A DNA stretch of 64,000 nucleotides from Rhodospirillales bacterium (lineage in GTDB: Bacteria; Pseudomonadota; Alphaproteobacteria; Rhodospirillales; Shumkoniaceae), in contig JACZKS010000009.1 in assembly GCA_014859895.1 (NCBI GenBank), positions 1-64,000 on the forward strand, read 5' to 3'. Made by a program: the position numbers and the translations under genes. Shown here in pieces: positions 43,940 through 53,107 of the stretch; positions within the stretch are counted from its first letter, which is position 1, and every line of letters starts with the position of its first letter. The notes under the pieces were generated by a model, which was not told the origin of the DNA, did not search any database, and saw nothing but the letters and a program-made list of their open reading frames with translations.

Positions 43940-44037
43940 CGAATTCCCCCCCTTCGGTAGCCGCGGCGGTCGAGCGCCGCCGCCACCGATTTGTTTCCGC
44001 GCCGTCCACCGATAGCTGATGCGGTCGAACGGGACGA

Positions 44038-44865
44038 TTACAGCGCCGCCCGCAGCACCCCGACGATATCCGCCCCTGCCATCGGCGGACGGGCCGGAAG
44101 ATTCCCGTTCCCGTCGTTCATGATGCAGAGCGTGTCCCTGGCATAGGCCTCGATCAGGCGGCCGTCGATACCTAATTCCGAGAAACGGATCGGACACCCG
44201 ATCGACTTGAGGAAGTCCTCGAAGCGGTCGATCCCGGCCAGCGCGCAGTCCAGATCGTCCGGCCCCTTGGCGTACTGGGTTTCCCCGCCGGCGAACTCCA
44301 CATAGCGTTGCTCGGCCGCCGCCGCGATGATTTGCTTGCGCTGTTCGACCGTCAGCGAGTGGTTCAGCGCGTTGCGGTTGGCGGCGCCCATGTCGTACAT
44401 GCTGACCGTCGCGATGGCCTTCAGGCGCGGGTCGATCTTGGCCGCACTGATGACAAAGCTGCCGCTGCCGCAAACCCCGATCGCACCGATCCGGTTCCTG
44501 TCGACAAACGGCTGGGTGCCCAGGAAATCGACCGCGGCGCTGAAAGCCTCGGCATAGAGGTCCGGCGAAACCAGGTTGCGGGGCCGGCCATCGCTCTCGC
44601 CCCAGAAGAGCAGGTCCACGGACATCGCAACGAATCCCTGTTCAGCCATCTTCGTGGCATAGAGGTTCGCGCTTTGCTCCGTCACCGCACCCATCGGATG
44701 CCCCACGACGACCGCCGGATTCCTGGCGTTCCGGTCGAGGGTGTTGGGGGTGAAAAGATTGCCGGCGACGTTCATTTGATATTGGTTCCTGAAGGTGACC
44801 TTCCGCACGGTCACCCTGCCGCTGGTGTAGAAGTTGGCCGCGCCGTTGGACATGTCCTGAGCCAT
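44038..44865 (-). pseudogene. In-frame chimera: alpha/beta hydrolase N-part fused to iron-alcohol-dehydrogenase C-terminus
   Basis: The 275-residue ORF from ATG 44865 (or 44853) starts as a dienelactone-hydrolase-like alpha/beta hydrolase: FRNQYQMNVAGNLFTP, VVVGHPMGAVTEQSANLYA, the nucleophile elbow GVCGSGS (about 130-136) and EQRYVEFAGGETQY. At about residue 200 (near 44262) it changes to the C-terminal end of an iron-containing alcohol dehydrogenase: ALAGIDRFEDFLKSIGCPIR and ending ADIVGVLRAAL. Normal hydrolases of this group run roughly 100 residues further and supply the catalytic Asp and His, which are missing here. A deletion has fused two genes in frame, so the product is probably inactive. 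A truncated AraC gene abuts its start. Confidence 0.8.
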
Positions 44866-44895
44866 GGCGAAAGGCAGGGGCCGCGCCTGCGCCGG

Positions 44896-45249
44896 ATGGC
44901 TTCCGTCGATACCCACAGCCATCAGATCGCCCGGGCGATCGACTGGCTGAAGGACAACTTCGACAATCCGATTCGGGTCGAGGACCTGGCAAGCAAGGCG
45001 GGCTTGAGCAGCTCGGCCTTCCACAACCACTTTCGCGCCATGACCGCCATGAGCCCGCTTCAGTTCCAGAAGAGAATGCGGCTCAACGAAGCGCGGCGGC
45101 TGATGTTTACGGAACGCCTGGACGCTTCGGCCGCCGCGTTCGAAGTCGGCTATGAAAGCCCATCGCAATTCAGTCGCGAATACAGCCGCCTGTTCGGCGC
45201 CCCTCCGGTGCGCGACATGAAGAACTTGAGCCAGGTTTCAGCAGGCTAG
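44896..45249 (+). pseudogene. 5'-truncated AraC family regulator (DNA-binding domain only)
   Basis: From ATG 44896, 117 residues match the C-terminal AraC domain: AIDWLKDNFDNPIRVEDLA, GLSSSAFHNHFRAMTAMSPLQFQK and FEVGYESPSQFSREYSRLFG. The preceding in-frame residues (ERQGPRLRR) still fit the linker of full-length relatives, but the N-terminal effector domain is gone and the reading frame runs into the divergent hydrolase start at 44865. Full-length members are about 290-300 residues. It may still bind DNA if expressed, but no ribosome site is evident. Confidence 0.78.
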
Positions 45250-45295
45250 AGGCACGAACCGCAATCGCGGCCTCCGGAAATGTCCTTGGCTCTCC

Positions 45296-46762
45296 TCACC
45301 CCCTGGCAAACTCCTCCCTGAGCTGCCGGTAGAGGCGGCGGTAGCGGGCCAGTTTTTCGCCGTAGGCGGCGGCGAGCGCGGCGTCGGGCTCGATGACATG
45401 ATCGAGGGGGGGCGGCGTGCAGACGGCGAGCGGGTCTTCGCCGGTGACGGCCAACCGACCGAGGCGGGCGGCACCATACGCGGGGCCGATCTCGCCGCCG
45501 GTGTGATAGGTCAGCGGCCGGCCGAGCACGGACGAAAGGATACGCCCCCACAGCCGGCTTCGGGCGCCGCCGCCAATCACCGAAACCGTCTCGATCTCGG
45601 CGCCGGCCGTCAGCAGGGCGTCCTGGCCGTCGGCGAAGGCGAAGGCCACTCCTTCCAACACGGCGCGGCCCAAGGCGGCGCGGTCGGCATCGAAGGTGAG
45701 GCCGAAGAAGACACCCTTGGCGTCGGGGTCGTTGTGCGGCGTGCGCTCGCCCGCCAGATAGGGCAGAAAGGTGACGGAAGCCTGGGCATCGCCGGCCGCC
45801 TCGATCTCGGCCACCAGCGCGGCTTCGCTGCCGGCGCCGGTCAGGGCCGTCACCCAGGCGAGGCATGACGCCGCGCTTAAGATCACCGTCATCTGGTGCC
45901 AGGTACCGGGCAGGCAGTGACAGAAGGCGTGAACCGCCTGTTCGGGATTGGGCGAAAAGGCGGCGTTGGCGACGAAATAGACACCCGAGGTGCCGAGCGA
46001 GAGAAAGGCCCGGCCCGGCGCCACGGTGCCGACGCCAGCCGCCCCCGCCGCGTTGTCTCCTGCCCCGCCGGCTACGATGACTTCGCGGCCCATGCCCCAT
46101 TCGGCGGCCAGGCCGGCGCGCAGCGTGCCGCTCGGTTCACTCCCCTCGACGAGGCCAGGCATGTGGTCGCGGGTCAGCCCCGTCGCCGCCAGCATGGCCT
46201 CGGACCACGCGCGTTTGGCGACATCGAGCCATAGCGTCCCGGCGGCGTCCGACATCTCCGACACATGCTCGCCGGTCAACTTCAGGCGCAGATAGTCCTT
46301 GGGCAGCAATACCTTGGCGACGCGCTTGAACACGTCCGGTTCGTGGCCGGCCACCCATAGGAGCTTGGGCGCCGTGAAGCCGGGCATGGCGAGGTTGCCG
46401 GTGATGCGGCGCGAGGCAGGCTCGCGGCGTTCCAGTTCGGCGCACTCGGCCCCCGACCGGCCGTCATTCCACAGGATGGCCGGCCGCAGGACGCGATCAG
46501 AGTCATCCAGCAGAGTGGCGCCGTGCATCTGGCCCGATAGTCCAATGCCACGCACCGCCGCCAGTTCCTTCGGGTGCTTGGCCTTGAGCGCGCCGACAGC
46601 CTCCAGCGTCGCTTGCCACCACGCCTCGGGGTCCTGCTCCGACCACAGGGGATGCGGGCGGCTGACGTCGAGCGGAGCGCTGCCCTGCCCAACCACCGCC
46701 TGGGTGTCGTCGACCAGAGCTGCCTTGACGCCAGACGTGCCGAGATCGATGCCGAGGTACAT
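45296..46762 (-). CDS. xylB: Xylulokinase
   Basis: A 488-residue FGGY-family kinase making xylulose 5-phosphate from xylulose and ATP. It begins YLGIDLGTSGVKAALVDD, contains the substrate block GIGLSGQMHGATLLD with WNDGRSGAECAEL, LPKDYLRLKLTGE and the ATP-site VSVIGGGARSRLWG. These are diagnostic for XylB. GGGGAAGG precedes ATG 46762. It is the last gene of a minus-strand unit with an aldo/keto reductase, a HAD phosphatase and a Gfo/Idh/MocA dehydrogenase, suggesting that a pentitol or pentose is converted to xylulose. Confidence 0.95.
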   Translation of the reverse strand: MYLGIDLGTSGVKAALVDDTQAVVGQGSAPLDVSRPHPLWSEQDPEAWWQATLEAVGALKAKHPKELAAVRGIGLSGQMHGATLLDDSDRVLRPAILWNDGRSGAECAELERREPASRRITGNLAMPGFTAPKLLWVAGHEPDVFKRVAKVLLPKDYLRLKLTGEHVSEMSDAAGTLWLDVAKRAWSEAMLAATGLTRDHMPGLVEGSEPSGTLRAGLAAEWGMGREVIVAGGAGDNAAGAAGVGTVAPGRAFLSLGTSGVYFVANAAFSPNPEQAVHAFCHCLPGTWHQMTVILSAASCLAWVTALTGAGSEAALVAEIEAAGDAQASVTFLPYLAGERTPHNDPDAKGVFFGLTFDADRAALGRAVLEGVAFAFADGQDALLTAGAEIETVSVIGGGARSRLWGRILSSVLGRPLTYHTGGEIGPAYGAARLGRLAVTGEDPLAVCTPPPLDHVIEPDAALAAAYGEKLARYRRLYRQLREEFARG

Positions 46763-46773
46763 GGGACCTTCCC

Positions 46774-47760
46774 CTACCAGCGGTGATGGACGTGGGCGCG
46801 GATGCGCGCGTCATAAAGCTTGTGCAGCCGCTTAAGCGTCTCCTCGGGCAATGCGGGCAGCGCCGAGGCGGCGGCATTGGCCTTGGCCTGCTCGGCGTTC
46901 TTGGCGCCAGGGATGACGGTGCCGACGGCTTCCTCCATGAGAATCCATTTCAGCGCGAACTGCGCCATCGACATGCCGTCGGGCACCAGGGCGCGGATGT
47001 CATCGACGGCGTCGAGGCCGGTTTCGAAGGGCACGCCGGAAAAGGTCTCGCCGACGTCGAAGGCCTCGCCATGCCGATTGTACTGCCGATGGTCGTCGGC
47101 GCCGAAGGCGGTGTCACGGCTCATGCGCCCGCTCAAAAGCCCGCTGGCCAGCGGCACCCGCACGATGACGCCGACATGGCGCTCGCGGGCCAAACGGAAG
47201 AACAGTTCGGCCGGGCGCTGGCGGAAGATGTTGAAGATGATCTGCACCGTCTCGACATCGGGATATTCGGTGGCCTTGATGGCTTCCTCCACCTTCTCGA
47301 CGCTGACCCCGTAATGGCGGATCTTGCCTGCCTTCTTGAGGTCGTCCAGCACGCCGAACACCTCGGGCCGGTAGTAGACCTCGATCGGCGGGCAGTGGAG
47401 CTGCACGAGGTCCAGCGCCTCGGTTTCGAGGTTCCTCAGGCTGCGCTCGACATAGGCAGTCAGATTCTCGCGGTTATACGCTTGGGCGACGTGCGGGTTG
47501 GCCCGCCGCCCGGCCTTGGTGGCGACGAAGACGCCCTGCCGCCCGCCGCGTTCCCTAAGCACGCGGGCAATCAGCCGTTCGCTGCGCCCGTCGCCGTAGA
47601 CGTCGGCGGTATCGATGAAATCGACGCCGGCATCGAGCGCGGCGTTCAGCGCCGCCACGGCGTCGGCGTCTGCCACGTTGCCCCAATCGGCGCCGATCGC
47701 CCAGGCGCCGAAGCCGATCTCGGACACGTGGCCGATGCGGCCGAATTCGCGATGGTTCAT
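46774..47760 (-). CDS. Aldo/keto reductase
   Basis: A 328-residue NADPH-dependent reductase with the AKR tetrad context visible: FIDTADVYGDGRSE (Asp and Tyr), VFVATKAGR (Lys) and DLVQLHCPP (His), plus the distal VGTVIPGAKNAEQAKAN cofactor motif. ATG 47760 follows AGGGAGG; longer in-frame starts lack it. It precedes xylB by 11 bp, so it probably interconverts a sugar and its polyol or lactone in the same pathway. Confidence 0.93.
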   Translation of the reverse strand: MNHREFGRIGHVSEIGFGAWAIGADWGNVADADAVAALNAALDAGVDFIDTADVYGDGRSERLIARVLRERGGRQGVFVATKAGRRANPHVAQAYNRENLTAYVERSLRNLETEALDLVQLHCPPIEVYYRPEVFGVLDDLKKAGKIRHYGVSVEKVEEAIKATEYPDVETVQIIFNIFRQRPAELFFRLARERHVGVIVRVPLASGLLSGRMSRDTAFGADDHRQYNRHGEAFDVGETFSGVPFETGLDAVDDIRALVPDGMSMAQFALKWILMEEAVGTVIPGAKNAEQAKANAAASALPALPEETLKRLHKLYDARIRAHVHHRW

Positions 47761-47794
47761 GGTGCGTCCCTCCCTGTCTGCGGGTTGGATGGGA

Positions 47795-48439
47795 TCACGC
47801 CGACGCCGGCGCCAGCAGCCCCCATGCATCCAGGCGGCTTCGCAAATCCGCCGCCCCGCAAAAGTCGATGCCGTGGAAACCCAGGCGGCGGGCCGCCGCG
47901 ACGTTGACCGTCGAATCGTCGATGAAGACGCATTCGCCAGCACTCAATCCGTGGCATTCGAGAAAATGCAGGAAGATGGCGGGGTCCGGCTTGATCAACC
48001 GGACCTCGCCCGATACCACGATCCCGTCGAAATGGTCGAAGAAGGGAAAGCGCTGGCGGGCCTCAGCGAACTTCTCGACCGAGAAGTTGGTGATGCCGTA
48101 TAGGGGGACACCGGCCTCCTTCAGCCCTTCCAGGACCTCGACGGAATCCTCGAAAGCGTGAGGCACCATCTCGGCCCAGCGGTGGTGGTAGGCGGCGATC
48201 CGCTCGGCTTCCTCGGGGAAGCGGGCCGTCAACTCGGCCACCCCTTCGTCGAACGTGCGCCCTGCGTCCTGCATCAGGTTCCAGGAGGACGAGCAGACGA
48301 AGGTGAGGAAGCGTTCCATCGCCGCCTCGTCCGCCCCGAAGATCTTGCGATAGAGATAGCGAGGGTTCCACTCGATCAGAACACCGCCGAAATCGAAGAC
48401 GACGGCGCGGGGCGCGCCCCCTGCATGGTCGGCCGTCAT
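47795..48439 (-). CDS. HAD superfamily hydrolase (YihX-like phosphatase)
   Basis: A 214-residue HAD subfamily IA enzyme. Motif I is VVFDFGGVLIEW (nucleophile D16), motif II is YGITNFS, the Lys motif is EVRLIKPDPAIFLHFL and motif III is CVFIDDSTVNV. DFGGV in place of DxDxT resembles the YihX/epoxide-hydrolase-N-domain branch, known for sugar-phosphate phosphatases. Its ATG overlaps the upstream stop (ATGA at 48436-48439), so it is coupled to the Gfo/Idh/MocA gene. It may remove phosphate from a sugar phosphate. Confidence 0.92.
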   Translation of the reverse strand: MTADHAGGAPRAVVFDFGGVLIEWNPRYLYRKIFGADEAAMERFLTFVCSSSWNLMQDAGRTFDEGVAELTARFPEEAERIAAYHHRWAEMVPHAFEDSVEVLEGLKEAGVPLYGITNFSVEKFAEARQRFPFFDHFDGIVVSGEVRLIKPDPAIFLHFLECHGLSAGECVFIDDSTVNVAAARRLGFHGIDFCGAADLRSRLDAWGLLAPASA

Positions 48440-49437
48440 ACCGCCTCCCACCGCGCCGACTTGCCCGAGCGGAACAGGGCGTCGATGACCCGCATGTTCT
48501 TGACCGAATCCTCGAGCGGGAATTCCGCCGGTGCGCCGGTGCGGATGCCTTCGGAAAAGGCGTCGCCCTGGAGCGTATACTGATTGATCACGGGAAACTC
48601 CTCGGGGTTTGCCGAGGCATCGCCGAGCGCGCCCTCGGCATCGACGTAGATGCGGCAGGGTTCCGTCGGCGGCGCATTGAAGGGAATGCGCACCTCTATG
48701 CGCCCGGCGGTGCCCAGGATCTGCACCCGCTGGTAGGGGATCAACTGGGTCGAACAGGTGAACGTCGCCTGCCCCTCGGGAAAATCGAGGATGGCGCTGG
48801 TCAGCCGGTCGATCCTCGTCACCGGGTCGCGCTCGATCAGTGCCACCACGCGAGTCGGCTCGACGCCGAACAGGAAACGCGCCGTCACCACCGGATAGCA
48901 GCCGATATCGTAGATGCCGCCGCCGCCGATGTCGGCCTTGTTGCGGATGTTGGCGGGATCGGGGTTGTTGTAGCTGAAGAACGCCTGGATGGCCCGCAAG
49001 CGTCCGATGCGGCCCTCGCGCACCAGCTCGCGGGCGCGCCGCCATTGCGGATGGTGGCGCACCATGAAGGCTTCCTGGATGCGCACGCCGGTACGGTCGC
49101 GCACGGCAATCAGGGACTTGGTCTCCTCGGCAGTGAGCGCGATCGGCTTCTCGCAAAGCACGTGCTTTCCGGCCTCCGCCGCCTCGATGCTGATCGGCAC
49201 ATGCAGGTGGTTGGGCAGCGGATTGTACACCGCCTCGATCTCGGGATCGGCCAGCATCTCCTCGTAAGTCCCGAAGGCTTTCGGGATTCCCAGCTTGGCG
49301 GCCACAGCCCTGGCCGAAGCGAGGTCGCGCGAAGCGATGGCCGCGACCCGTGTAAGCCGGCCCGCCTGCATGGCGGGAATGACCTTTTCACGGCCGATCT
49401 TGGCGGTACTGACGATTCCCCAGGCAACCGGCTGCAT
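48436..49437 (-). CDS. Gfo/Idh/MocA family NAD(P)-dependent oxidoreductase
   Basis: A 333-residue dehydrogenase resembling xylose/1,5-anhydrofructose dehydrogenase-type members: N-terminus VAWGIVSTAKIGREKVIPAM, EAVYNPLPNHLHVPISIEA, the catalytic motif CEKPIA and GGGGIYDIGCYPV with ARF after it, where Tyr stands for the usual His region. AAGGGAG precedes ATG 49437. It heads the xylB unit, so a D-xylose or polyol dehydrogenase role is reasonable but not certain. Confidence 0.92.
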   Translation of the reverse strand: MQPVAWGIVSTAKIGREKVIPAMQAGRLTRVAAIASRDLASARAVAAKLGIPKAFGTYEEMLADPEIEAVYNPLPNHLHVPISIEAAEAGKHVLCEKPIALTAEETKSLIAVRDRTGVRIQEAFMVRHHPQWRRARELVREGRIGRLRAIQAFFSYNNPDPANIRNKADIGGGGIYDIGCYPVVTARFLFGVEPTRVVALIERDPVTRIDRLTSAILDFPEGQATFTCSTQLIPYQRVQILGTAGRIEVRIPFNAPPTEPCRIYVDAEGALGDASANPEEFPVINQYTLQGDAFSEGIRTGAPAEFPLEDSVKNMRVIDALFRSGKSARWEAV

Positions 49438-49556
49438 ACCACTCTCCCTTGGCTGTCCCTTACGGCTCCTTCCCTTATGGTGGCCTGCCGCAACCGCCTG
49501 TCAACCTCAATCGAAGGACGCGGCCCCTGCCTCCGCGAACCAAAGGCCATCCCTCC

Positions 49557-49630
49557 TTATTTAACATATAAATTTTGTATATTAATTTTATAATACATAT
49601 TTCTTGACTATTTTTTATCAATAATACACA
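49557..49630 (+). promoter_or_regulatory. AT-rich promoter region of the cys operon
   Basis: About 74 bases here are more than 80 percent A+T, in sharp contrast to the surroundings, and include TATATTAATTTTATAAT and TTGACT. They lie in the 227-bp divergent gap between the Gfo/Idh/MocA gene and cysH. Several -10-like elements overlap and I cannot choose one. The block is suitable for an upstream-binding activator of the CysB/Cbl type. Confidence 0.55.
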
Positions 49631-49664
49631 TGTCTCTGACCAACGACAGTCAGGACGTCATGCG

Positions 49665-50417
49665 ATGACCGAGCCGAGACAAGACGCCCCCACTTTCGCC
49701 GCCGGCGCCCCACAGCGAGCGGCAGCCCTTGCCGCGCAATACGGCCATCTCCAGGGCATCGAACTGCTGCATGCGATGACCCTGGAATTTCCGGGGCGCA
49801 TCGCGCTCGCCTCATCGTTCGGCACGGAATCGGCCGTGCTCCTGCATATGGCCTCGACGATCGACCCCGGCCTGCCGGTCATCTTCCTCAATACCGGCAA
49901 GCTGTTCGACGAGACGTTGCGCTACCGCGACGATCTGGTGGCGCGCCTGGGCCTGACCGGCGTCATCGAGGCAAAGCCTTCAAACGAGTGGCTTTCCGAG
50001 GTCGACCCCAGCGGCCGGTTGTGGCGCTTCGACCCCGACCTGTGCTGCCGCATCCGCAAGGTCGCACCGATGGAAACCGCGCTCAAGAATTTCGACGCCT
50101 GGATCACCGGCCGCAAGCGCATGCACGGCGGCCAGCGCACCGGGATCGATCCCATCGAGATCGCCGACGGACGGATCAAGATCAATCCGTTGGCCGACTG
50201 GAGCCGCGGCCGGATCGAGGCCTATCTCGATCGCGAAAAGCTGCCCCGTCATCCGCTGGAGGCGGAGGGGTTTCCATCGATCGGATGCGTGCCCTGCACG
50301 GCCCGCCCGCAGCCGGGAAGCGATGTCCGCTCGGGACGGTGGGCCGGTCAAGCCAAGACGGAATGCGGCATCCACCTTCCCTATCTCGCCGCCGCCCACG
50401 GAGAAAGCCGCCGATGA
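49665..50417 (+). CDS. cysH: Adenylyl-sulfate (APS) reductase
   Basis: A 250-residue reductase making sulfite from APS with thioredoxin. The PP-loop-like LASSFGTESAVLLHM is followed by C127-C128 (DLCCRIRKVAP), C208-x2-C211 (SIGCVPCTARP) and the catalytic KTECGIH with C234. The paired Cys motifs bind a [4Fe-4S] cluster and mark the APS-reducing type rather than PAPS-reducing CysH of enterobacteria. It is first in the cysH-cysD-cysNC operon, overlapping cysD by ATGA. No sulfite reductase gene is in the window. Confidence 0.95.
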   Translation: MTEPRQDAPTFAAGAPQRAAALAAQYGHLQGIELLHAMTLEFPGRIALASSFGTESAVLLHMASTIDPGLPVIFLNTGKLFDETLRYRDDLVARLGLTGVIEAKPSNEWLSEVDPSGRLWRFDPDLCCRIRKVAPMETALKNFDAWITGRKRMHGGQRTGIDPIEIADGRIKINPLADWSRGRIEAYLDREKLPRHPLEAEGFPSIGCVPCTARPQPGSDVRSGRWAGQAKTECGIHLPYLAAAHGESRR

Positions 50418-51208
50418 GAGATCTCGACCACCTTGAGGCGCAAAGCGTCTACATCCTGCGCGAGGCCTTCCGCACCGTGCCCCGCCTGGGTCTGCTGTGG
50501 TCCATCGGCAAGGATTCCAACGTCATGATCTGGCTTGCCAAGAAGGCCTTCCTCGGGCGCATCCCCTTCCCCGTCGTCCATCTGGACACCGGCAAGGAAT
50601 TCCCCGAAACCTATGCCTTCCGCGACCGCTACACGGTCGAATGGGACCTCGATCTGATCGCCGACGCCTGCCCGCCGATCGAAGCGGTAGACCCGACCCT
50701 GCCGCCGGCCAGCCGCCTGGCCGCCCGCAAAACGCTGGGTGTGCGTCAAGCCATCGACCGTTACGCCTTCCAGGGCGTCGTCGCCGGCATCCGCCGCGAC
50801 GAGCAATCGACCCGCGCCAAGGAACGGGTGTTCAGTCCGCGCGGCGAGGCCGGGCGCTGGGATTTCAAGGACCAGCCGGCCGAGTTCTGGGATCACTTCA
50901 ACATCGCGGTGCCGCCCGGCACCCATCTGCGCATCCACCCCCTGCTGCATTGGACCGAGGTCGACATCTGGCGCTACACCCAGCGCGAGGAGATCCCCGT
51001 CGTTCCGCTGTACTTCGCCCGCGACGGCAAGCGCTACCGCTCGCTGGGCGAGGAAGGCATCACGTCCCCCATCGACAGCGAGGCGACGACCATCGAGGAC
51101 ATCATCGCCGAGTTGGAGGCGACCCGTACCGCCGAACGCGCGGGCCGTGCCATGGATCATGAATCGGAGGACGCCTTCGAGCGCCTCAGGACGGAAGGAT
51201 ACCTGTAG
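50414..51208 (+). CDS. cysD: Sulfate adenylyltransferase subunit 2
   Basis: A 264-residue ATP-sulfurylase catalytic subunit. It starts [17 protein letters not shown] and carries the PP-loop [45 protein letters not shown] and the C-terminal [14 protein letters not shown]. With CysN it makes APS from sulfate and ATP, driven by GTP hydrolysis. ATG 50414 overlaps the cysH stop. Slightly shorter than the enterobacterial protein but complete. Confidence 0.97.
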   Translation: MRDLDHLEAQSVYILREAFRTVPRLGLLWSIGKDSNVMIWLAKKAFLGRIPFPVVHLDTGKEFPETYAFRDRYTVEWDLDLIADACPPIEAVDPTLPPASRLAARKTLGVRQAIDRYAFQGVVAGIRRDEQSTRAKERVFSPRGEAGRWDFKDQPAEFWDHFNIAVPPGTHLRIHPLLHWTEVDIWRYTQREEIPVVPLYFARDGKRYRSLGEEGITSPIDSEATTIEDIIAELEATRTAERAGRAMDHESEDAFERLRTEGYL

Positions 51209-51209
51209 G

Positions 51210-53090
51210 ATGAATCCGCGAGACCCGGCCCGCCAGCCGCCGCTCCCCATCGTCATCGTCGGCCATGTCGATCACGGAAAGTCGACCCTGGTCGGCCGCC
51301 TGCTGCACGAAACCGGCTCGCTGCCCGACGGCCGCGTCGAACAGATCCGGGCCGATTCCCGCAAGCGCGGCATGCCGTTCGAGTGGTCGTTCGTCATGGA
51401 TGCCCTGCAGGTGGAGCGCGACCAGGGAATCACCGTGGACACCACGCAGATCTGGTTTTCGACGGCCAAGCGGCGCTACGTCATCATCGATGCCCCCGGC
51501 CATAAGGAGTTTCTCAAGAACATGGTGACCGGCGCCGCCGCCGCCGAGGCCGCGGTGCTGGTGATCGACGCCCAGCAGGGAATCTCGGAACAGACGCGGC
51601 GCCACGCCTTCCTTCTGCACCTTCTGGGCATTTCGCGGGTGGCCATCGCCGTCAACAAGCTGGACCTGGTGGATTATGGCGAGGAGCGCTTCGCGGCCGT
51701 CGAGGCCGGCATCCGCCATTATCTTGACGGCCTCGGCATCGCGCCCACCGCCGTCATCCCCGTCTCCGCCCGCCATGGCGAAAACATCGCCACGGCCGGG
51801 GGACGCACGCCATGGTACGCGGGCCCCACGGTCATCGAGGCTCTTGATGCCTTCCCCGACCGCGCGGCGCCGGCCGATCAACCCCTGCGCTTTCCCGTTC
51901 AGGATTTGTACAAGTTCGACGAACGGCGCCTGATCGTCGGGCGCATCGCCGGCGGCCGTCTGAAGGTGGGAGATACGCTCCGCTTCCTGCCCGGCGGCGG
52001 CGAGGCGCGCATCGCCTCGATAGAATCGTGGAATCGCGACACTCCGCAAATTTCGGCGGCGGCCGGCCAGTCGGTGGCGCTTACGCTCGACGACGAAATC
52101 TTCGTCGAGCGCGGCCACGTGGCGGTCCATCCCGACCGTCCCGCCACCGCGACGCACGCCGTCACCGCCCGCCTATTCTGGCTGGCCGCCGATACCCTGA
52201 CAGCGGGTAGCCGGCTCAGCCTAAGAATCGGCACCGCCGACTACGAGGTGGCGGTCGAGGCCATCCATCGGGTCATCGATTCCCAAGACCTCGGCCAGGC
52301 CGAGGCAGATCGCATCGAGCGCAACGGCGTTGCCGACGTCGTGCTGCGCAGCCGCGCCAAGATGGTCGTCGACGCCTTTGCGGAAAGTCCGGCTTCCGGG
52401 CGCGGCGTCCTGGTTCGTGGCCATCGGATCGTCGGCGGCTGCATCATCCAGGGTCCGGCCGAGGTGACGACGAAGGAAAACCGCAACCTGACCGCCGTCG
52501 CCCACGCGGTCGGCGGCGAGGAGCGAACCCGCGCCTATGGGCACGCCGCGGGGGTTCTATGGCTGACCGGGCTTTCGGGAAGCGGCAAGTCGACCCTGGC
52601 CATGGCGCTGGAACGCCAGCTTTTCGATCGCGGCTATGGGGTCTACGTGCTGGACGGCGACAACATGCGGGGCGGGCTCTGCCGCGACCTCGGGTTTTCG
52701 GACGGCGACCGCGCCGAGAATATCCGCCGCGTCGCCGAGACGGCGCGGCTTTTCGTCGACGCCGGCTTCGTGGTGATTTCGGCCTTCATCTCGCCGTCTC
52801 GCGAGGACCGAAACCGGGCCCGCGAAATCATCGGTCCGGGCTTCAACGAGGTGTACGTCAAGGCCGGCCTCGATGTGTGCGAGGGGCGCGATCCCAAGGG
52901 GCTTTACGCCAAGGCACGGGCCGGCGAAATCGCCTCTTTCACCGGAATATCGGCTCCGTATGAGGAGCCCCTGGTCCCCGACCTGACAGTCGATACCGCC
53001 GACCTGTCCATCCACCAGAGCCTGGCCCGCCTGACCCACTACGTCGAGAACCGCTTCGGACGGGAGACGGCGCTCGGCGCCACCGGCTGA
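51210..53090 (+). CDS. cysNC: Bifunctional sulfate adenylyltransferase subunit 1 / adenylylsulfate kinase
   Basis: A 626-residue fusion. The N-terminal GTPase (1 to about 430) has GHVDHGKST (18-26), DAPGHKEF and NKLD; the C-terminal APS kinase has Walker [10 protein letters not shown] (from about 454), [16 protein letters not shown] and FISPSRED with the catalytic Ser. It powers APS synthesis with CysD and can phosphorylate APS to PAPS. The start ATG 51210 overlaps the end of cysD by spacing of one base. Since the operon reductase is of the APS type, the kinase part probably serves PAPS-dependent sulfotransfer rather than assimilation. Confidence 0.96.
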   Translation: MNPRDPARQPPLPIVIVGHVDHGKSTLVGRLLHETGSLPDGRVEQIRADSRKRGMPFEWSFVMDALQVERDQGITVDTTQIWFSTAKRRYVIIDAPGHKEFLKNMVTGAAAAEAAVLVIDAQQGISEQTRRHAFLLHLLGISRVAIAVNKLDLVDYGEERFAAVEAGIRHYLDGLGIAPTAVIPVSARHGENIATAGGRTPWYAGPTVIEALDAFPDRAAPADQPLRFPVQDLYKFDERRLIVGRIAGGRLKVGDTLRFLPGGGEARIASIESWNRDTPQISAAAGQSVALTLDDEIFVERGHVAVHPDRPATATHAVTARLFWLAADTLTAGSRLSLRIGTADYEVAVEAIHRVIDSQDLGQAEADRIERNGVADVVLRSRAKMVVDAFAESPASGRGVLVRGHRIVGGCIIQGPAEVTTKENRNLTAVAHAVGGEERTRAYGHAAGVLWLTGLSGSGKSTLAMALERQLFDRGYGVYVLDGDNMRGGLCRDLGFSDGDRAENIRRVAETARLFVDAGFVVISAFISPSREDRNRAREIIGPGFNEVYVKAGLDVCEGRDPKGLYAKARAGEIASFTGISAPYEEPLVPDLTVDTADLSIHQSLARLTHYVENRFGRETALGATG

Positions 53091-53107
53091 GGGCGGCTGG
53101 CGCCGCT

